From: Streptomyces indicus
Lineage (GTDB): Bacteria; Actinomycetota; Actinomycetes; Streptomycetales; Streptomycetaceae
Direction of reading: 5' to 3'
NCBI RefSeq assembly: GCF_900100315.1
Contig: NZ_FNFF01000012.1
Span: 124,001 to 188,000 of the forward strand
Length of the DNA stretch: 64,000 nt
Shown here one piece after another: positions 17,821-26,455 of this stretch (the first letter of the stretch is position 1; the number at the start of each line of letters is the position of its first letter). A program made the translations under genes and the position numbers. Under the pieces are notes generated by a model. The model had not been told where the DNA came from, did not search any database, and was given only the letters and a program-made list of their open reading frames with translations.

Positions 17821-19371
17821 TCAGGGCGAACCCTCCGGGGCGGGCCCGCCCAGCGGTGGCTTGACGGGCTCCACGCCCCAGCGCACATACGGGCCTTCGG
17901 CAGGATGACCCGCGTGGCGCGGGGGATGCGCGGCTCGGCCGAGGGTGAAGACGTCCTCGGCCCGGTCCAGCGGGCCGCCCGAGGGATCGTCCGAACCGTC
18001 CTTGCGTACGACGTCCCGCTCGGGCATCAGGATGTCCCGGACGATGACGGCGCAGAGGTACAGCGTGCCGAGGAGATGGACCAGGATGGCCAGCTGGTAG
18101 CCCTCCTGGGGCAGTCCCTGGTGCTTGTCACCGCTGGTCGTGTACGCGAGGTACATCCAGATCCCGAAGAAGTACATGACCTCGCAGGCCTGCCAGATCA
18201 GGAAGTCGCGCCAGCGGGGCCGGGCGAGCGCGGCCAGCGGGATCAGCCAGAGCACGTACTGCGGTGAATAGACCTTGTTGGTGAGGATGAACGCCGCCAC
18301 CACCAGGAATGCCAGCTGCGCGAAGCGCGGTCTGCGCGGTGCGGTGAGCGTGAGCGCGGCGATCAGACCACAGCAGGCCAGCATGAGAAGCGTGGCCAGG
18401 GTGTTGACCGTCTCCGTGCTCAGCGGGGTGTCCATCCGCTGCTGCAGGATCAACCAGAACGATCCGAAGTCCGTGCCGCGCTCCTGGCTGAACGTGTAGA
18501 ACTTCGACCAGCCGTCGAACGCCCCGATCATCACGGGCAGGTTCACCGCCAGCCACGCGGCGCCCGCGCCCGCGAACGCGATCCCGAACTCCCGCCAGCG
18601 GCCCGCCCGCCAGCAGAGCAGCAGAAGCGGCCCGAGCAGGAACACGGGGTAGAGCTTGGCGGCGGTCGCCAGGCCGATCAGCACGCCGAAGGCGAGCGGC
18701 CGCGAGCGCGACCACATCAGCATGGCGGCGGCGGTCAGGGCGATCGCGAGCAGGTCCCAGTTGATGGTCGCGGTGAGCGCACCCGCGGGAGCCAGCGCGA
18801 CCAGCAGCCCGTCCCAGGGCCGGCGACGGTGCGTACGGGCGACGCAGACGGCGATGACGACCGCGCAGACCATCAGCATGCCGGCGTTGACCAGCCAGTA
18901 GACCTGCTCGCGGTACTGCAGGCTGTCCGTGCCGTCGGTCGGCACGCCCGTGATCCACTTGGCGACCTCCATGAACACCCCGGTCAGAACGGGGTATTCG
19001 AGGTACTCCATGCCGCCCGAGATGTCGTTCGGGATCCGGTCGAAGTACGGCACCAGGCCCTCGGCGAAGCCGCGTCCCTGGAACAGATGCGGGATGTCGG
19101 AGTAGCAGGCGTGGGTGTACTGCGCGCCCGCACCGAAGAACCAACCGCCGTTGTAGCAGGGCAGCTTCTGCACCATGCCGAGCGCGAACATCCCGATGGC
19201 GACCAGCGCGATGATGCGCACGGGGGTCCACCAGTGGGTCCCGAGCAGGGCTCTGCGGCCGAGCGGGCCACCGATCAGCTCACTGCCGGCGGCGGCGATC
19301 TCGTCCTGCCGGGTCGGCGCCACGGTCTCGTCTCCGGGGTCCGTGCGCGGACTCGTGCGCGGGTAAGTCAT
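17821..19371 (-). CDS. Membrane glycosyltransferase, GT87-like (polyprenol-phosphate-sugar dependent)
   Basis: A 516-residue multi-pass protein with about 10-12 helices. The first large loop after helix 1 carries acidic residues (DIPHLFQGRGFAEGLVPYFDRIPNDISGGMEYLEYPVLTG), as in GT-C mannosyltransferases that use polyprenyl-phosphate sugars outside the membrane. It also has the GT87-like GVLIGLATAAKLYPVFLLGPL. The C-terminal ~60 residues are soluble and charged. Product and acceptor unknown; actinobacterial relatives make mannans or arabinogalactan. The ATG at 19371 is chosen, with agga eight bases upstream; 19380 is an alternative. The open frame runs on upstream but is non-coding, through a terminator and two parS sites. 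Confidence 0.8.
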   Translation of the reverse strand: MTYPRTSPRTDPGDETVAPTRQDEIAAAGSELIGGPLGRRALLGTHWWTPVRIIALVAIGMFALGMVQKLPCYNGGWFFGAGAQYTHACYSDIPHLFQGRGFAEGLVPYFDRIPNDISGGMEYLEYPVLTGVFMEVAKWITGVPTDGTDSLQYREQVYWLVNAGMLMVCAVVIAVCVARTHRRRPWDGLLVALAPAGALTATINWDLLAIALTAAAMLMWSRSRPLAFGVLIGLATAAKLYPVFLLGPLLLLCWRAGRWREFGIAFAGAGAAWLAVNLPVMIGAFDGWSKFYTFSQERGTDFGSFWLILQQRMDTPLSTETVNTLATLLMLACCGLIAALTLTAPRRPRFAQLAFLVVAAFILTNKVYSPQYVLWLIPLAALARPRWRDFLIWQACEVMYFFGIWMYLAYTTSGDKHQGLPQEGYQLAILVHLLGTLYLCAVIVRDILMPERDVVRKDGSDDPSGGPLDRAEDVFTLGRAAHPPRHAGHPAEGPYVRWGVEPVKPPLGGPAPEGSP

Positions 19372-19409
19372 GGGGGTCATCCTGCCGTACGAGGCCGTGG
19401 ATACGGCGA

Positions 19410-19439
19410 GGGCCGCCGCACCGTGAGGTGCGGCGGCCC
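19410..19439 (-). terminator. Terminator after the class A PBP gene
   Basis: A perfect 13-base GC stem with GTGA tetraloop (19410-19422 / 19427-19439), 64 bases past the PBP stop and just before the GT87 start. Confidence 0.7.
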
Positions 19440-19442
19440 TGT

Positions 19443-19456
19443 GTTTCACGTGAAAC
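19443..19456. other. parS site 4 (perfect)
   Basis: GTTTCACGTGAAAC, in the gap between the GT87 and PBP genes, 15 bases from site 5. Confidence 0.92.
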
Positions 19457-19471
19457 GGTCGGCCTTGGTGT

Positions 19472-19485
19472 GTTTCACGTGAAAC
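19472..19485. other. parS site 5 (perfect)
   Basis: GTTTCACGTGAAAC, centred in a 24-base perfect palindrome (19467-19490), 17 bases past the PBP stop. Site-to-site centre spacing to site 4 is 29 bases. Confidence 0.92.
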
Positions 19486-19502
19486 ACACCGTCCTGGGCG
19501 CG

Positions 19503-22172
19503 CTAGTCGGTTCCTCCGAGCCAACCGCCGTTCCCGTTTCCACCGTTGCCATTGCCGTTTCCGCCGGTGACCGGATCGGTCGTCGGTGGCGGTGAGGACT
19601 CGCCGCCGGTGGCCCCTCCGGAATCCGTACCGCCGACGTCGGTACCACCGTTGTTGTTGCCGCCGTTGCCCCAGCAGGCCGGGTCCCACTGGTTGCAGGA
19701 TTCGGACGGCTCGACCGGCAGCGACGGCTCCGGGATCTCGTGCGACGGCGTCGGGTCGGGCTCGGGCTCTTCGCTGGGCGTGGGGGTGGGGGACGGGGTG
19801 GGCTTGCCGACCACTTCACCCGTGTCGACCGCGTCCGGGAAGTCCGAGTGCTCCTCGCCCTTGGTGCCCTCGAGCATGTAGTCCTTCCAGACCTGCGCCG
19901 GCACTTCACCACCGTGGATCGAGTCACCGGCGTCGCCCGTGATGCGAAGCAGCTTGCCCTCCTCCGGGTCGGAGCGGAACACACCGATCGCCGTGGAGAG
20001 TTCGGGCGTGTAGCCCGCGTACCAGGCGGAGAGGTTGTCGTCGGTGGTGCCGGTCTTGCCCGCGGCCGGAAAGCCGATGTCGGCGATGCGCTTGGCCGTA
20101 CCCTTCTGGACCACGTTCTCCAGGACCTCGGTCACGCCGTCGGCGACATCCGGTTCCAAGGCCTGCTTCGCCGAGGGCTTCTGGAAGCCCTCCCGCTCCG
20201 CGTCGTCCTTCACGACCTTGGTCACGGAGTACGGCTCGTAGTGCTCACCGGAAGCAGCGAGCGTCGCGTACGCGCTCGACAGCGAGATGGCGTCCGGCGT
20301 GGAGGTGCCCAGCGAGAACGACACGTTGTTCATGTTGCCCGTGTCGAAGCTGCGCTCCGGGATGCCCATCGCCATGGCCGTCTCACGCGTCGTGTCGAGA
20401 CCGACATCGATACCGAGCTGCGCGAACGGAACGTTGATGGACTTCTCCATCGCGAAATGCAGCGTGACGGATCCGTACTTCTTGCCGTCTTCCTCGTTCT
20501 GCTGCCGGAAGTTCCCGCCCTTGCCGTCCGGGATCGGGTCACCGTTCTGGTCGTAGATGATGCTGTTGTCATCGCCGTTGTAGCGGCTCATCGGCGAGAT
20601 GCCCTTGCCGCCGGTCTTGTACGTCCCGTTCTCCATCGCCGAAGCCAGGACGAACGGCTTCCACGTCGACCCCACGGGCACACCCTGGGTACGCGCGTTG
20701 TTGACGTAGTAACCCTTGTCGTAACCAGCGCCGCCGTAGACCGCCTTGATCTGCCCGCTGTTCGGGTCCACGGAGGCGCCGCCGAACTGGACGAGCTTGT
20801 CCATGCGCTTGCCCTGTTCCTTGCGGGTCTTGGCGACCGCCTTCTCCAGGGCCTTGACCTTCTTCTCGTTGAAGGTCGTGTAGATCTTGTAGCCGCCCTT
20901 GTCGAGGTCCTCGATGGAGATCTTCATCTTCTTCGCGGCTTCCTGCTTCGCGATGTCGATGAGATAGCCGGTCTGGCCCGACAGCGGCGACTTCCGGTCC
21001 ACCAGCTTCGGGAACTGCTTGACCTTGGCCCGCTCGCTCGCGGACAGGCGGTCGACCTCCACCATCCGGTTGAGGGTCCACTCCCAGCGCGCCTCGACGC
21101 GCTTCCGGTTGTCCTTCGGCTCCGCGTTGGGCCCCACACCACCGTCGGGGTTGTAGAGGTTCGGGCCCTTGAGGACCGATGCCAGGAACGCGCTCTCACT
21201 CAGACTCAGCTCGAGGGAGTCCTTGCCGAAGTAGGCCTGGGAGGCAGCCTGGATGCCGTAGGCGTTGCGGCCGTAGTACGCGGCGTTGAGATAGCCGGCG
21301 AGGATCTCGTCCTTGTCCATCTGCGCGCCGACCTTTATGGAGATGAAGAGCTCCTTGGCCTTGCGCGAGAGCGTCTGGCTCTGGTCGAGGTAGGTGTTCT
21401 TCACGAACTGCTGGGTGATGGTCGAACCACCCTGCGTCTCGCCGCCCGTGGCCATGTTGAACGCGGCACGCGCGATACCCATCGGGTCCACGCCGCTGTC
21501 GGTCTCGAAGCTGGCGTTCTCCGCGGCGATCACCGCGTCCTGCATGTGGTCGGGAATCTTGTCGATGGAGACGATCTGGCGGTTCTCCTTGCCGCCGGTC
21601 GAGGCCATCTGAGTCTTGCCGTCGTCCCAGTAGAAGACGTTGCTCTCGTTGTCCTTGATCTTGTCGACCGCAGGGATCTCCACCATCGCGTAGGCAATAC
21701 CCGCCGCCGCGACGAGCATCCCGAAGAAGCCGATGAAACAGCCCGTCACCTGCTTCCAGGACGGCACGAACCGCTGCAGGCCGTCCCGGTCCGAGCGCGG
21801 GTAGTCGATCCACCGCTTCTTGGCCGGCTGGTAACGGCCCCGGCCGCGTCCCGGCCCGCCGGCCTCACCGGACGCACCGCGGCGGCCGCCACCGCTGCCG
21901 TGGCCGCCACGGCCACCACCCTCGGGCGCCCTGCGACGACCGCCGCCGCCCACGCCCGCCGAACGCTGTGCGGCACGTCGCGCCTCGGCTCGGCCGCCCC
22001 AGGGGCGGTCCTCCGTGCCCGACGTACCCGACGAGGCCGAAGCCTCGTAAGAAGAAGCCCCAGAGGAACCCCTGGGCGCTGCGCGGCGGCCGGACGACCC
22101 TGTCAGGCCGCGCCGTGCCGCTGCGCGTCCACCACCGTGCGACTGCGGAGGCTTGCGACGGTGCTCGCTCAT
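19503..22172 (-). CDS. Class A penicillin-binding protein (transglycosylase/transpeptidase)
   Basis: An 889-residue bifunctional peptidoglycan synthase. Order: ~125-residue basic Gly/Ser/Arg cytoplasmic tail, one membrane helix (CFIGFFGMLVAAAGIAYAMV), GT51 glycosyltransferase (DAVIAAENASFETDSGVD with its catalytic Glu; GGSTITQQFVKN), then transpeptidase with STWK (SxxK, in VPVGSTWKPFV), SIN (SxN, EKSINVPFAQ) and KTGT (AAGKTGTTDD). A ~150-residue Pro/Glu/Asn/Gly-rich tail follows, with PTPSPTPTPSEEPEP and two Cys near QWDPACWGN. The ATG at 22172 has agga upstream. It is divergent from padR. It polymerises and cross-links lipid II outside the membrane, downstream of MurJ and FemX, which are in the same window. 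Confidence 0.93.
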   Translation of the reverse strand: MSEHRRKPPQSHGGGRAAARRGLTGSSGRRAAPRGSSGASSYEASASSGTSGTEDRPWGGRAEARRAAQRSAGVGGGGRRRAPEGGGRGGHGSGGGRRGASGEAGGPGRGRGRYQPAKKRWIDYPRSDRDGLQRFVPSWKQVTGCFIGFFGMLVAAAGIAYAMVEIPAVDKIKDNESNVFYWDDGKTQMASTGGKENRQIVSIDKIPDHMQDAVIAAENASFETDSGVDPMGIARAAFNMATGGETQGGSTITQQFVKNTYLDQSQTLSRKAKELFISIKVGAQMDKDEILAGYLNAAYYGRNAYGIQAASQAYFGKDSLELSLSESAFLASVLKGPNLYNPDGGVGPNAEPKDNRKRVEARWEWTLNRMVEVDRLSASERAKVKQFPKLVDRKSPLSGQTGYLIDIAKQEAAKKMKISIEDLDKGGYKIYTTFNEKKVKALEKAVAKTRKEQGKRMDKLVQFGGASVDPNSGQIKAVYGGAGYDKGYYVNNARTQGVPVGSTWKPFVLASAMENGTYKTGGKGISPMSRYNGDDNSIIYDQNGDPIPDGKGGNFRQQNEEDGKKYGSVTLHFAMEKSINVPFAQLGIDVGLDTTRETAMAMGIPERSFDTGNMNNVSFSLGTSTPDAISLSSAYATLAASGEHYEPYSVTKVVKDDAEREGFQKPSAKQALEPDVADGVTEVLENVVQKGTAKRIADIGFPAAGKTGTTDDNLSAWYAGYTPELSTAIGVFRSDPEEGKLLRITGDAGDSIHGGEVPAQVWKDYMLEGTKGEEHSDFPDAVDTGEVVGKPTPSPTPTPSEEPEPDPTPSHEIPEPSLPVEPSESCNQWDPACWGNGGNNNGGTDVGGTDSGGATGGESSPPPTTDPVTGGNGNGNGGNGNGGWLGGTD

Positions 22173-22565
22173 CGAACGACTACTCCTCGGGCAGGCGTGG
22201 TACCCCACACCTGAAGGCGGCAGGTGAGTTCCAGTCCCCCTTGAGTACGGACAGGCCCCTCCCCGGGCTCATCCGCACAGCATCCGGCGCCACGACGCCC
22301 TCAGGCGTCCCCCGACCCCCGCAGGTCTCGTGGCTCTCGGTGAAATGCATGGCGCACAGACTACGCACCGTCAAAACCCGCCAGGACCTGAACTTCACCC
22401 CAAATCAGGCAACTTGCCTGCTGTGAATCGGTGATGTGACGCCGTTCACCCACCCCCCTCTTGTCGCATCCGGAGGGTCGTTCTATCGTCGTGATGTATC
22501 GGCTCGATACATCAGCACGGCATAAAGAGTCCGCGGGGACCCGGAATGTACGGAGGTGGCGAGGT
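22173..22565. other. Divergent promoter region between PBP and padR
   Basis: 393 bases with no real gene. It is less GC-rich than average near 22380-22530 and contains the PadR-type palindrome described separately. Transcripts must leave it in both directions. Confidence 0.5.
22492..22514. promoter_or_regulatory. Candidate operator of the adjacent PadR regulator
   Basis: A perfect palindrome with ten-base arms, TGATGTATCG (22492-22501) and CGATACATCA (22505-22514), around a three-base centre, 51 bases before the padR start. PadR proteins bind ATGT...ACAT-type palindromes, and this carries both halves. Confidence 0.65.
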
Positions 22566-23243
22566 ATGAGCAGGCGCTCCGGCATCCTCGAGTTCGCCAT
22601 CCTCGGACTGCTCCGTGAATCCCCGATGCACGGCTATGAGCTGCGCAAGCGACTCAACACTTCCCTCGGGGTCTTCCGTGCTTTCAGCTACGGGACGCTG
22701 TACCCCTGCCTCAAGACGCTGGTCGCCAACGGCTGGTTGATCGAGGAACCGGGCAATACGCCGGAGGACGCTCTCGCGGCGTCCCTGACCGGCCGCCGAG
22801 CCAAGATCGTTTACCGGCTGACGGCGGACGGCAAGGAGCGCTTCGAGGAACTGCTCTCGCAGACCGGCCCGGATGCGTACGAAGACGAGACCTTCGCCGC
22901 CCGCTTCGCCTTCTTCGGACAGACGGAACGGGACGTACGCATGCGCGTCCTGGAAGGGCGCCGCAGCCGGCTCGAGGAGCGCCTGGAGAAGATGCGCGCC
23001 TCGTTCGCCCGCACCCGCGAGCGCCTGGACGACTACACCCTTGAGCTGCAGCGGCACGGCATGGAGTCCGTGGAGCGCGAAGTGCGCTGGCTGAACGAGC
23101 TCATCGAGAGCGAGCGAGCAGGACGGGACCGCAGGTCCGCACCCGCGAGCGACGCTCAGCAGGACACATCAGGAGAGACGGGCGGTCTGCCCCGGCACGG
23201 GGGCAGTACCCGGCCGGATCCGTCCGACGACACCACCAAGTGA
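22566..23243 (+). CDS. PadR-family transcriptional regulator
   Basis: A 225-residue protein. The winged helix MSRRSGILEFAILGLLRESPMHGYELRKRLNT and FRAFSYGTLYPCLKTLVANGWLIEE is PadR. A C-terminal coiled region (~125-190, RMRVLEGRRSRLEERLEKMRASFARTRERLDDYTLELQ) supports dimerisation, as in the PadR-s1/Vir-like group. The last ~35 residues are hydrophilic and disordered. The ATG at 22566 follows gcgaggt. The ino1-type gene starts 46 bases after its stop, so this regulator probably controls itself and inositol synthesis, or both share an operon. The perfect palindrome upstream is the obvious self-operator. Confidence 0.88.
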   Translation: MSRRSGILEFAILGLLRESPMHGYELRKRLNTSLGVFRAFSYGTLYPCLKTLVANGWLIEEPGNTPEDALAASLTGRRAKIVYRLTADGKERFEELLSQTGPDAYEDETFAARFAFFGQTERDVRMRVLEGRRSRLEERLEKMRASFARTRERLDDYTLELQRHGMESVEREVRWLNELIESERAGRDRRSAPASDAQQDTSGETGGLPRHGGSTRPDPSDDTTK

Positions 23244-23263
23244 GGCCCGTGAGTGGGCCTCAC
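23240..23263 (+). terminator. Short hairpin at the padR stop codon
   Basis: A perfect nine-base stem (23240-23248 / 23255-23263) that includes the padR TGA stop. It may partly end the padR transcript before the inositol phosphate synthase gene. Confidence 0.45.
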
Positions 23264-23288
23264 CTCGTACACACAGGGAGCAACCGGA

Positions 23289-24371
23289 ATGGGTTCGGTT
23301 CGCGTAGCCATCGTCGGCGTGGGCAACTGCGCCGCCTCGCTGGTGCAGGGCGTCGAGTACTACAAGGACGCCGACAAGGACACCAAGGTCCCGGGTCTGA
23401 TGCACGTGCAGTTCGGCGACTACCACGTCGGTGACGTGGAGTTCGTCGCCGCGTTCGACGTGGACGCCAAGAAGGTCGGCCTCGACCTGGCGGACGCCAT
23501 CGGCGCCTCCGAGAACAACACGATCAAGATCTGCGACGTGCCCTCCACCGGCGTCCAGGTGCAGCGCGGCCACACGCTCGACGGTCTCGGCAAGTACTAC
23601 CGCCAGACCATCGAGGAGTCCGCCGAGGCCCCGGTCGACGTGGTGCAGATCCTCAAGGACCGCCAGGTCGACGTCCTCGTCTGCTACCTGCCGGTCGGCT
23701 CCGAGGACGCGGCGAAGTTCTACGCCCAGTGCGCCATCGACGCCAAGGTCGCGTTCGTCAACGCTCTGCCGGTCTTCATCGCCGGTACGAAGGAGTGGGC
23801 GGACAAGTTCACCGAGGCCGGCGTGCCGATCGTCGGTGACGACATCAAGTCCCAGGTGGGCGCTACCATCACGCACCGCGTGATGGCGAAGCTCTTCGAG
23901 GACCGCGGCGTCCGCCTTGAGCGCACCATGCAGCTCAACGTCGGCGGCAACATGGACTTCAAGAACATGCTCGAGCGCGACCGCCTCGAGTCGAAGAAGA
24001 TCTCGAAGACCCAGGCCGTCACCTCGCAGATCCCCGACCGTGAGCTCGGCGAGAAGAACGTCCACATCGGCCCGTCCGACTACGTCGCGTGGCTCGACGA
24101 CCGCAAGTGGGCCTACGTCCGCCTCGAGGGCCGCGCGTTCGGCGACGTCCCGCTGAACCTGGAGTACAAGCTCGAGGTCTGGGACTCCCCGAACTCCGCG
24201 GGTGTCATCATCGACGCTCTGCGCGCCGCGAAGATCGCCAAGGACCGCGGCATCGGCGGCCCGATCCTGTCGGCCTCCTCGTACTTCATGAAGTCCCCGC
24301 CGGTGCAGTACTTCGACGACGAGGCCTTCGAGAACGTCGAGAAGTTCATCAAGGGCGAGGTCGAGCGCTGA
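23289..24371 (+). CDS. ino1: Inositol-3-phosphate synthase
   Basis: A 360-residue NAD-dependent enzyme that converts glucose 6-phosphate to myo-inositol 3-phosphate, feeding phosphatidylinositol, mycothiol and mannosides. The NAD-binding loop is VAIVGVGNCAASLVQGVEYY. The C-terminal part has QLNVGGNMDFKNM, the substrate-binding SKTQAVTSQIP and GPSDYVAWLDDRKWAYVRLEG, and it ends in the conserved SSYFMKSPP region. It is the short actinobacterial form. A start at 23289 (MGSVRVAIVG) with ggagcaacc upstream fits the family. It follows padR, and a parS site lies just after it. Confidence 0.93.
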   Translation: MGSVRVAIVGVGNCAASLVQGVEYYKDADKDTKVPGLMHVQFGDYHVGDVEFVAAFDVDAKKVGLDLADAIGASENNTIKICDVPSTGVQVQRGHTLDGLGKYYRQTIEESAEAPVDVVQILKDRQVDVLVCYLPVGSEDAAKFYAQCAIDAKVAFVNALPVFIAGTKEWADKFTEAGVPIVGDDIKSQVGATITHRVMAKLFEDRGVRLERTMQLNVGGNMDFKNMLERDRLESKKISKTQAVTSQIPDRELGEKNVHIGPSDYVAWLDDRKWAYVRLEGRAFGDVPLNLEYKLEVWDSPNSAGVIIDALRAAKIAKDRGIGGPILSASSYFMKSPPVQYFDDEAFENVEKFIKGEVER

Positions 24372-24389
24372 GCTCGCTCCTCCGCGCGC

Positions 24390-24403
24390 GTTTCACGTGA
24401 AAC
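24390..24403. other. parS site 6 (perfect)
   Basis: GTTTCACGTGAAAC, 19 bases after the ino1 stop. A half-site GTGAAAC repeats at 24407-24413. Confidence 0.92.
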
Positions 24404-24436
24404 ATCGTGAAACCTCCACCCTCTGAGGGCTGTTGA

Positions 24437-24471
24437 GGCCCCCGGCCGCACCACATGTGCGACCGGGGGCC
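24437..24471 (+). terminator. Terminator after ino1
   Basis: A 15-base stem with one mismatch (24437-24451 / 24457-24471), five-base loop, followed by TTTCCC. Confidence 0.75.
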
Positions 24472-24509
24472 TTTCCCGTCTCCGAGATCCCTTGTGTGAG
24501 GCTGTGCCC

Positions 24510-25772
24510 ATGGCCGTCGTACGTGACCTGCGCATGCTGCTGCGCTTCCGGGACTTCCGCCGTCTGCTCGCCGTACGACTGCTCTCCCAGGGCGCCGACG
24601 GCGTGTACCAGGTCGCGCTCGCCACGTACGTGGTCTTCTCTCCGGAGAAACAGACCTCTGCTGCGGCCATCGCCTCCGCGATGGCGGTCCTGCTCCTGCC
24701 GTACTCGTTCATCGGTCCGTTCGCGGGCGTCCTCCTCGACCGCTGGCCGCGCCGCCAGGTCTTCGTCTACGGCAACCTCCTGCGGGCCGCTCTCGCGTGC
24801 GTCACCGGGGCGCTGATCCTGCTGAGCGTCCCGGACTGGCTCTTCTACGCCTCGGCCCTCTGCGTCACGGCCGTCAACCGCTTCGTCCTGGCCGGACTGT
24901 CGGCCGCCCTGCCACGCGTCGTCGACGGCGAGCGCCTGGTGATCGCCAACTCCCTTTCCCCCACGGCCGGCACCCTCGCGGCCACGGCGGGCGGCGGACT
25001 CGCCTTCGTCGTACGGCTGCTCGTCGCCGATTCCGATGCCGCGGTGGTGCTGCTCGGCGCGCTTCTCTACCTCTGCTCCGCTCTCGTGGCCGTACGGTTC
25101 GCACGGGACCTCCTGGGACCCGATCCGGCACTGGTGCAGCCCCATCTGGGCGCAGCCGTCGCCTCCACAGCGCGCGGTCTGGCGGCCGGCGTGCGGCACC
25201 TGCTGGCCCCCGAACGGAGGCCGGCCGCAAGGGCGTTGGCGGCCATGACCGCGATGCGCTTCTGCTACGGCGCGCTCTCCGTCATGGTCCTTATGCTCTG
25301 CCGCTACGCATGGACCTCACGCGAGTCCGAAGGGCTCGCGCTGCTCGGCGTGGCCGTCGCCGTCTCGGGAGCGGGCTTCTTCGTCGCGGCGGTGGTGACG
25401 CCGTGGGCGGTGGGGCGGCTCGGCCCGGTCGGCTGGATCGTGACCTGCGCGGGAGCGGCGGCCGTACTGGAACCCGCACTTGGGCTGCCGTTCGCCCCCG
25501 TACCGATACTGATCGCCGCGTTCGTCCTCGGACTCGTCACCCAGGGCGCGAAGATCGCCACGGACACGACCGTGCAGGCCGTCGTGGACGACGCCTATCG
25601 TGGCCGGATCTTCTCGGTCTACGACGTGCTGTTCAACGTCGCCTTCGTGGGAGCGGCCGCGGTGGCAGCCCTGGTCCTGCCCGTGGACGGCAGATCCGTC
25701 CACTTGGTTGTCACAGTGGCCCTGATCTACGCGGCAACTACAGCCGCTATGTACAGATTTGGGCGCCAGTAA
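24510..25772 (+). CDS. MFS transporter
   Basis: A 420-residue protein with about 12 helices. Motif A appears as PFAGVLLDRWPRRQVFVYG between helices 2 and 3. The N-terminus LRFRDFRRLLAVRLLSQGADGVYQVALATYVVF matches the MFS_3-like enterobactin-exporter group. Motif-like RIFSVYDVLFNVAF lies near the end. The ATG at 24510 has gagg eight bases upstream. The substrate is unknown. In Streptomyces this gene is a conserved neighbour of the inositol synthase gene. Confidence 0.82.
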   Translation: MAVVRDLRMLLRFRDFRRLLAVRLLSQGADGVYQVALATYVVFSPEKQTSAAAIASAMAVLLLPYSFIGPFAGVLLDRWPRRQVFVYGNLLRAALACVTGALILLSVPDWLFYASALCVTAVNRFVLAGLSAALPRVVDGERLVIANSLSPTAGTLAATAGGGLAFVVRLLVADSDAAVVLLGALLYLCSALVAVRFARDLLGPDPALVQPHLGAAVASTARGLAAGVRHLLAPERRPAARALAAMTAMRFCYGALSVMVLMLCRYAWTSRESEGLALLGVAVAVSGAGFFVAAVVTPWAVGRLGPVGWIVTCAGAAAVLEPALGLPFAPVPILIAAFVLGLVTQGAKIATDTTVQAVVDDAYRGRIFSVYDVLFNVAFVGAAAVAALVLPVDGRSVHLVVTVALIYAATTAAMYRFGRQ

Positions 25773-25886
25773 GTGTCACATCAATGCCACGAAGTCACTC
25801 TGGGCTTCAGTCTCCCCACAGGTTCCGGATAGCTTCTCGGGAGTCAATTCCACGCCAACAGGCATTCGTTCGAGGGGGACCCCCAC

Positions 25887-26339
25887 GTGACCACTCCGCC
25901 GCAGGGCCAGAACCCGTTCGCCCAGGGCCAGAACCCCTACGGTCAGCAGCCGGCTCCGCAGGGGGTCCCGCAGCAGCAGTCTCCGTACATCAACCAGGGT
26001 GGCGCCCCGGTTCCGCCGCCGGCTCCGGCGCGCTCCAAGTTCAAGCTCTACAAGAACATCGCGATCGGCGTCATCGCCGTCGCGGTCATCGGCGGCGGCT
26101 ACATAGCCAGCCGTGACGACGCCAACACGGCGGCGGTCGGCGACTGCATGAGCATCAGCAACGAGGACAGCGCCACCAACGTGGACCTCGAGGTCGTCGA
26201 CTGCGGCGACTCCAAGGCCAAGTACAAGGTTGCCGAGAAGAAGGACGGCAGCGGCAGCTGCGATCGCACCAAGTACGCGCAGTACAACGAGTCGGGCGAC
26301 GGTGAGTCCTTCACCCTCTGCCTCACGCCGCTCAAGTAA
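25887..26339 (+). CDS. LppU/SCO3897-type membrane-anchored protein
   Basis: A 150-residue protein with a cytoplasmic Gln/Pro/Asn-rich start (GQNPFAQGQNPYGQQPAPQG), one helix (NIAIGVIAVAVIGGGYIAS, ~56-74) and an extracytoplasmic domain from ~80 with four Cys (VGDCMSIS, VDCGDSK, GSCDRTKY, FTLCLTPL), probably two disulphides. This layout is that of the LppU/SCO3897 family. The GTG at 25887 has a gaggggg site. Function unknown. It ends against the parS-centred palindromes. Confidence 0.75.
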   Translation: MTTPPQGQNPFAQGQNPYGQQPAPQGVPQQQSPYINQGGAPVPPPAPARSKFKLYKNIAIGVIAVAVIGGGYIASRDDANTAAVGDCMSISNEDSATNVDLEVVDCGDSKAKYKVAEKKDGSGSCDRTKYAQYNESGDGESFTLCLTPLK

Positions 26340-26352
26340 CACGCGCGCACTC

Positions 26353-26400
26353 CATGCGGGAGGGGCGATGTTTCACGTGAAACATCGCCCCTCCCGCATG
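26353..26400. terminator. 48-bp perfect palindrome with parS at its centre
   Basis: The arms 26353-26376 and 26377-26400 match perfectly with no spacer. It lies 14 bases past the LppU-like stop and is probably its terminator. Confidence 0.7.
26370..26383. other. parS site 7 (perfect)
   Basis: GTTTCACGTGAAAC at the exact centre of the 26353-26400 palindrome. Confidence 0.92.
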
Positions 26401-26403
26401 AGG

Positions 26404-26439
26404 AACGGGGGCATGTTTCACGTGAAACATGCCCCCGTT
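26404..26439. terminator. 36-bp perfect palindrome with parS at its centre
   Basis: Arms 26404-26421 and 26422-26439; it lies 17 bases past the cca stop on the minus strand, whose terminator it probably is. It sits three bases from the previous palindrome. Confidence 0.7.
26415..26428. other. parS site 8 (perfect)
   Basis: GTTTCACGTGAAAC at the exact centre of the 26404-26439 palindrome; its centre is 45 bases from site 7. Confidence 0.92.
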
Positions 26440-26455
26440 TCCGTCGGCCTCCGCC

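Noticed and set aside
19740..22214. An 824-codon plus-strand frame antisense to the PBP gene
   Set aside because: Shadow frame; the opposite strand has all class A PBP motifs.
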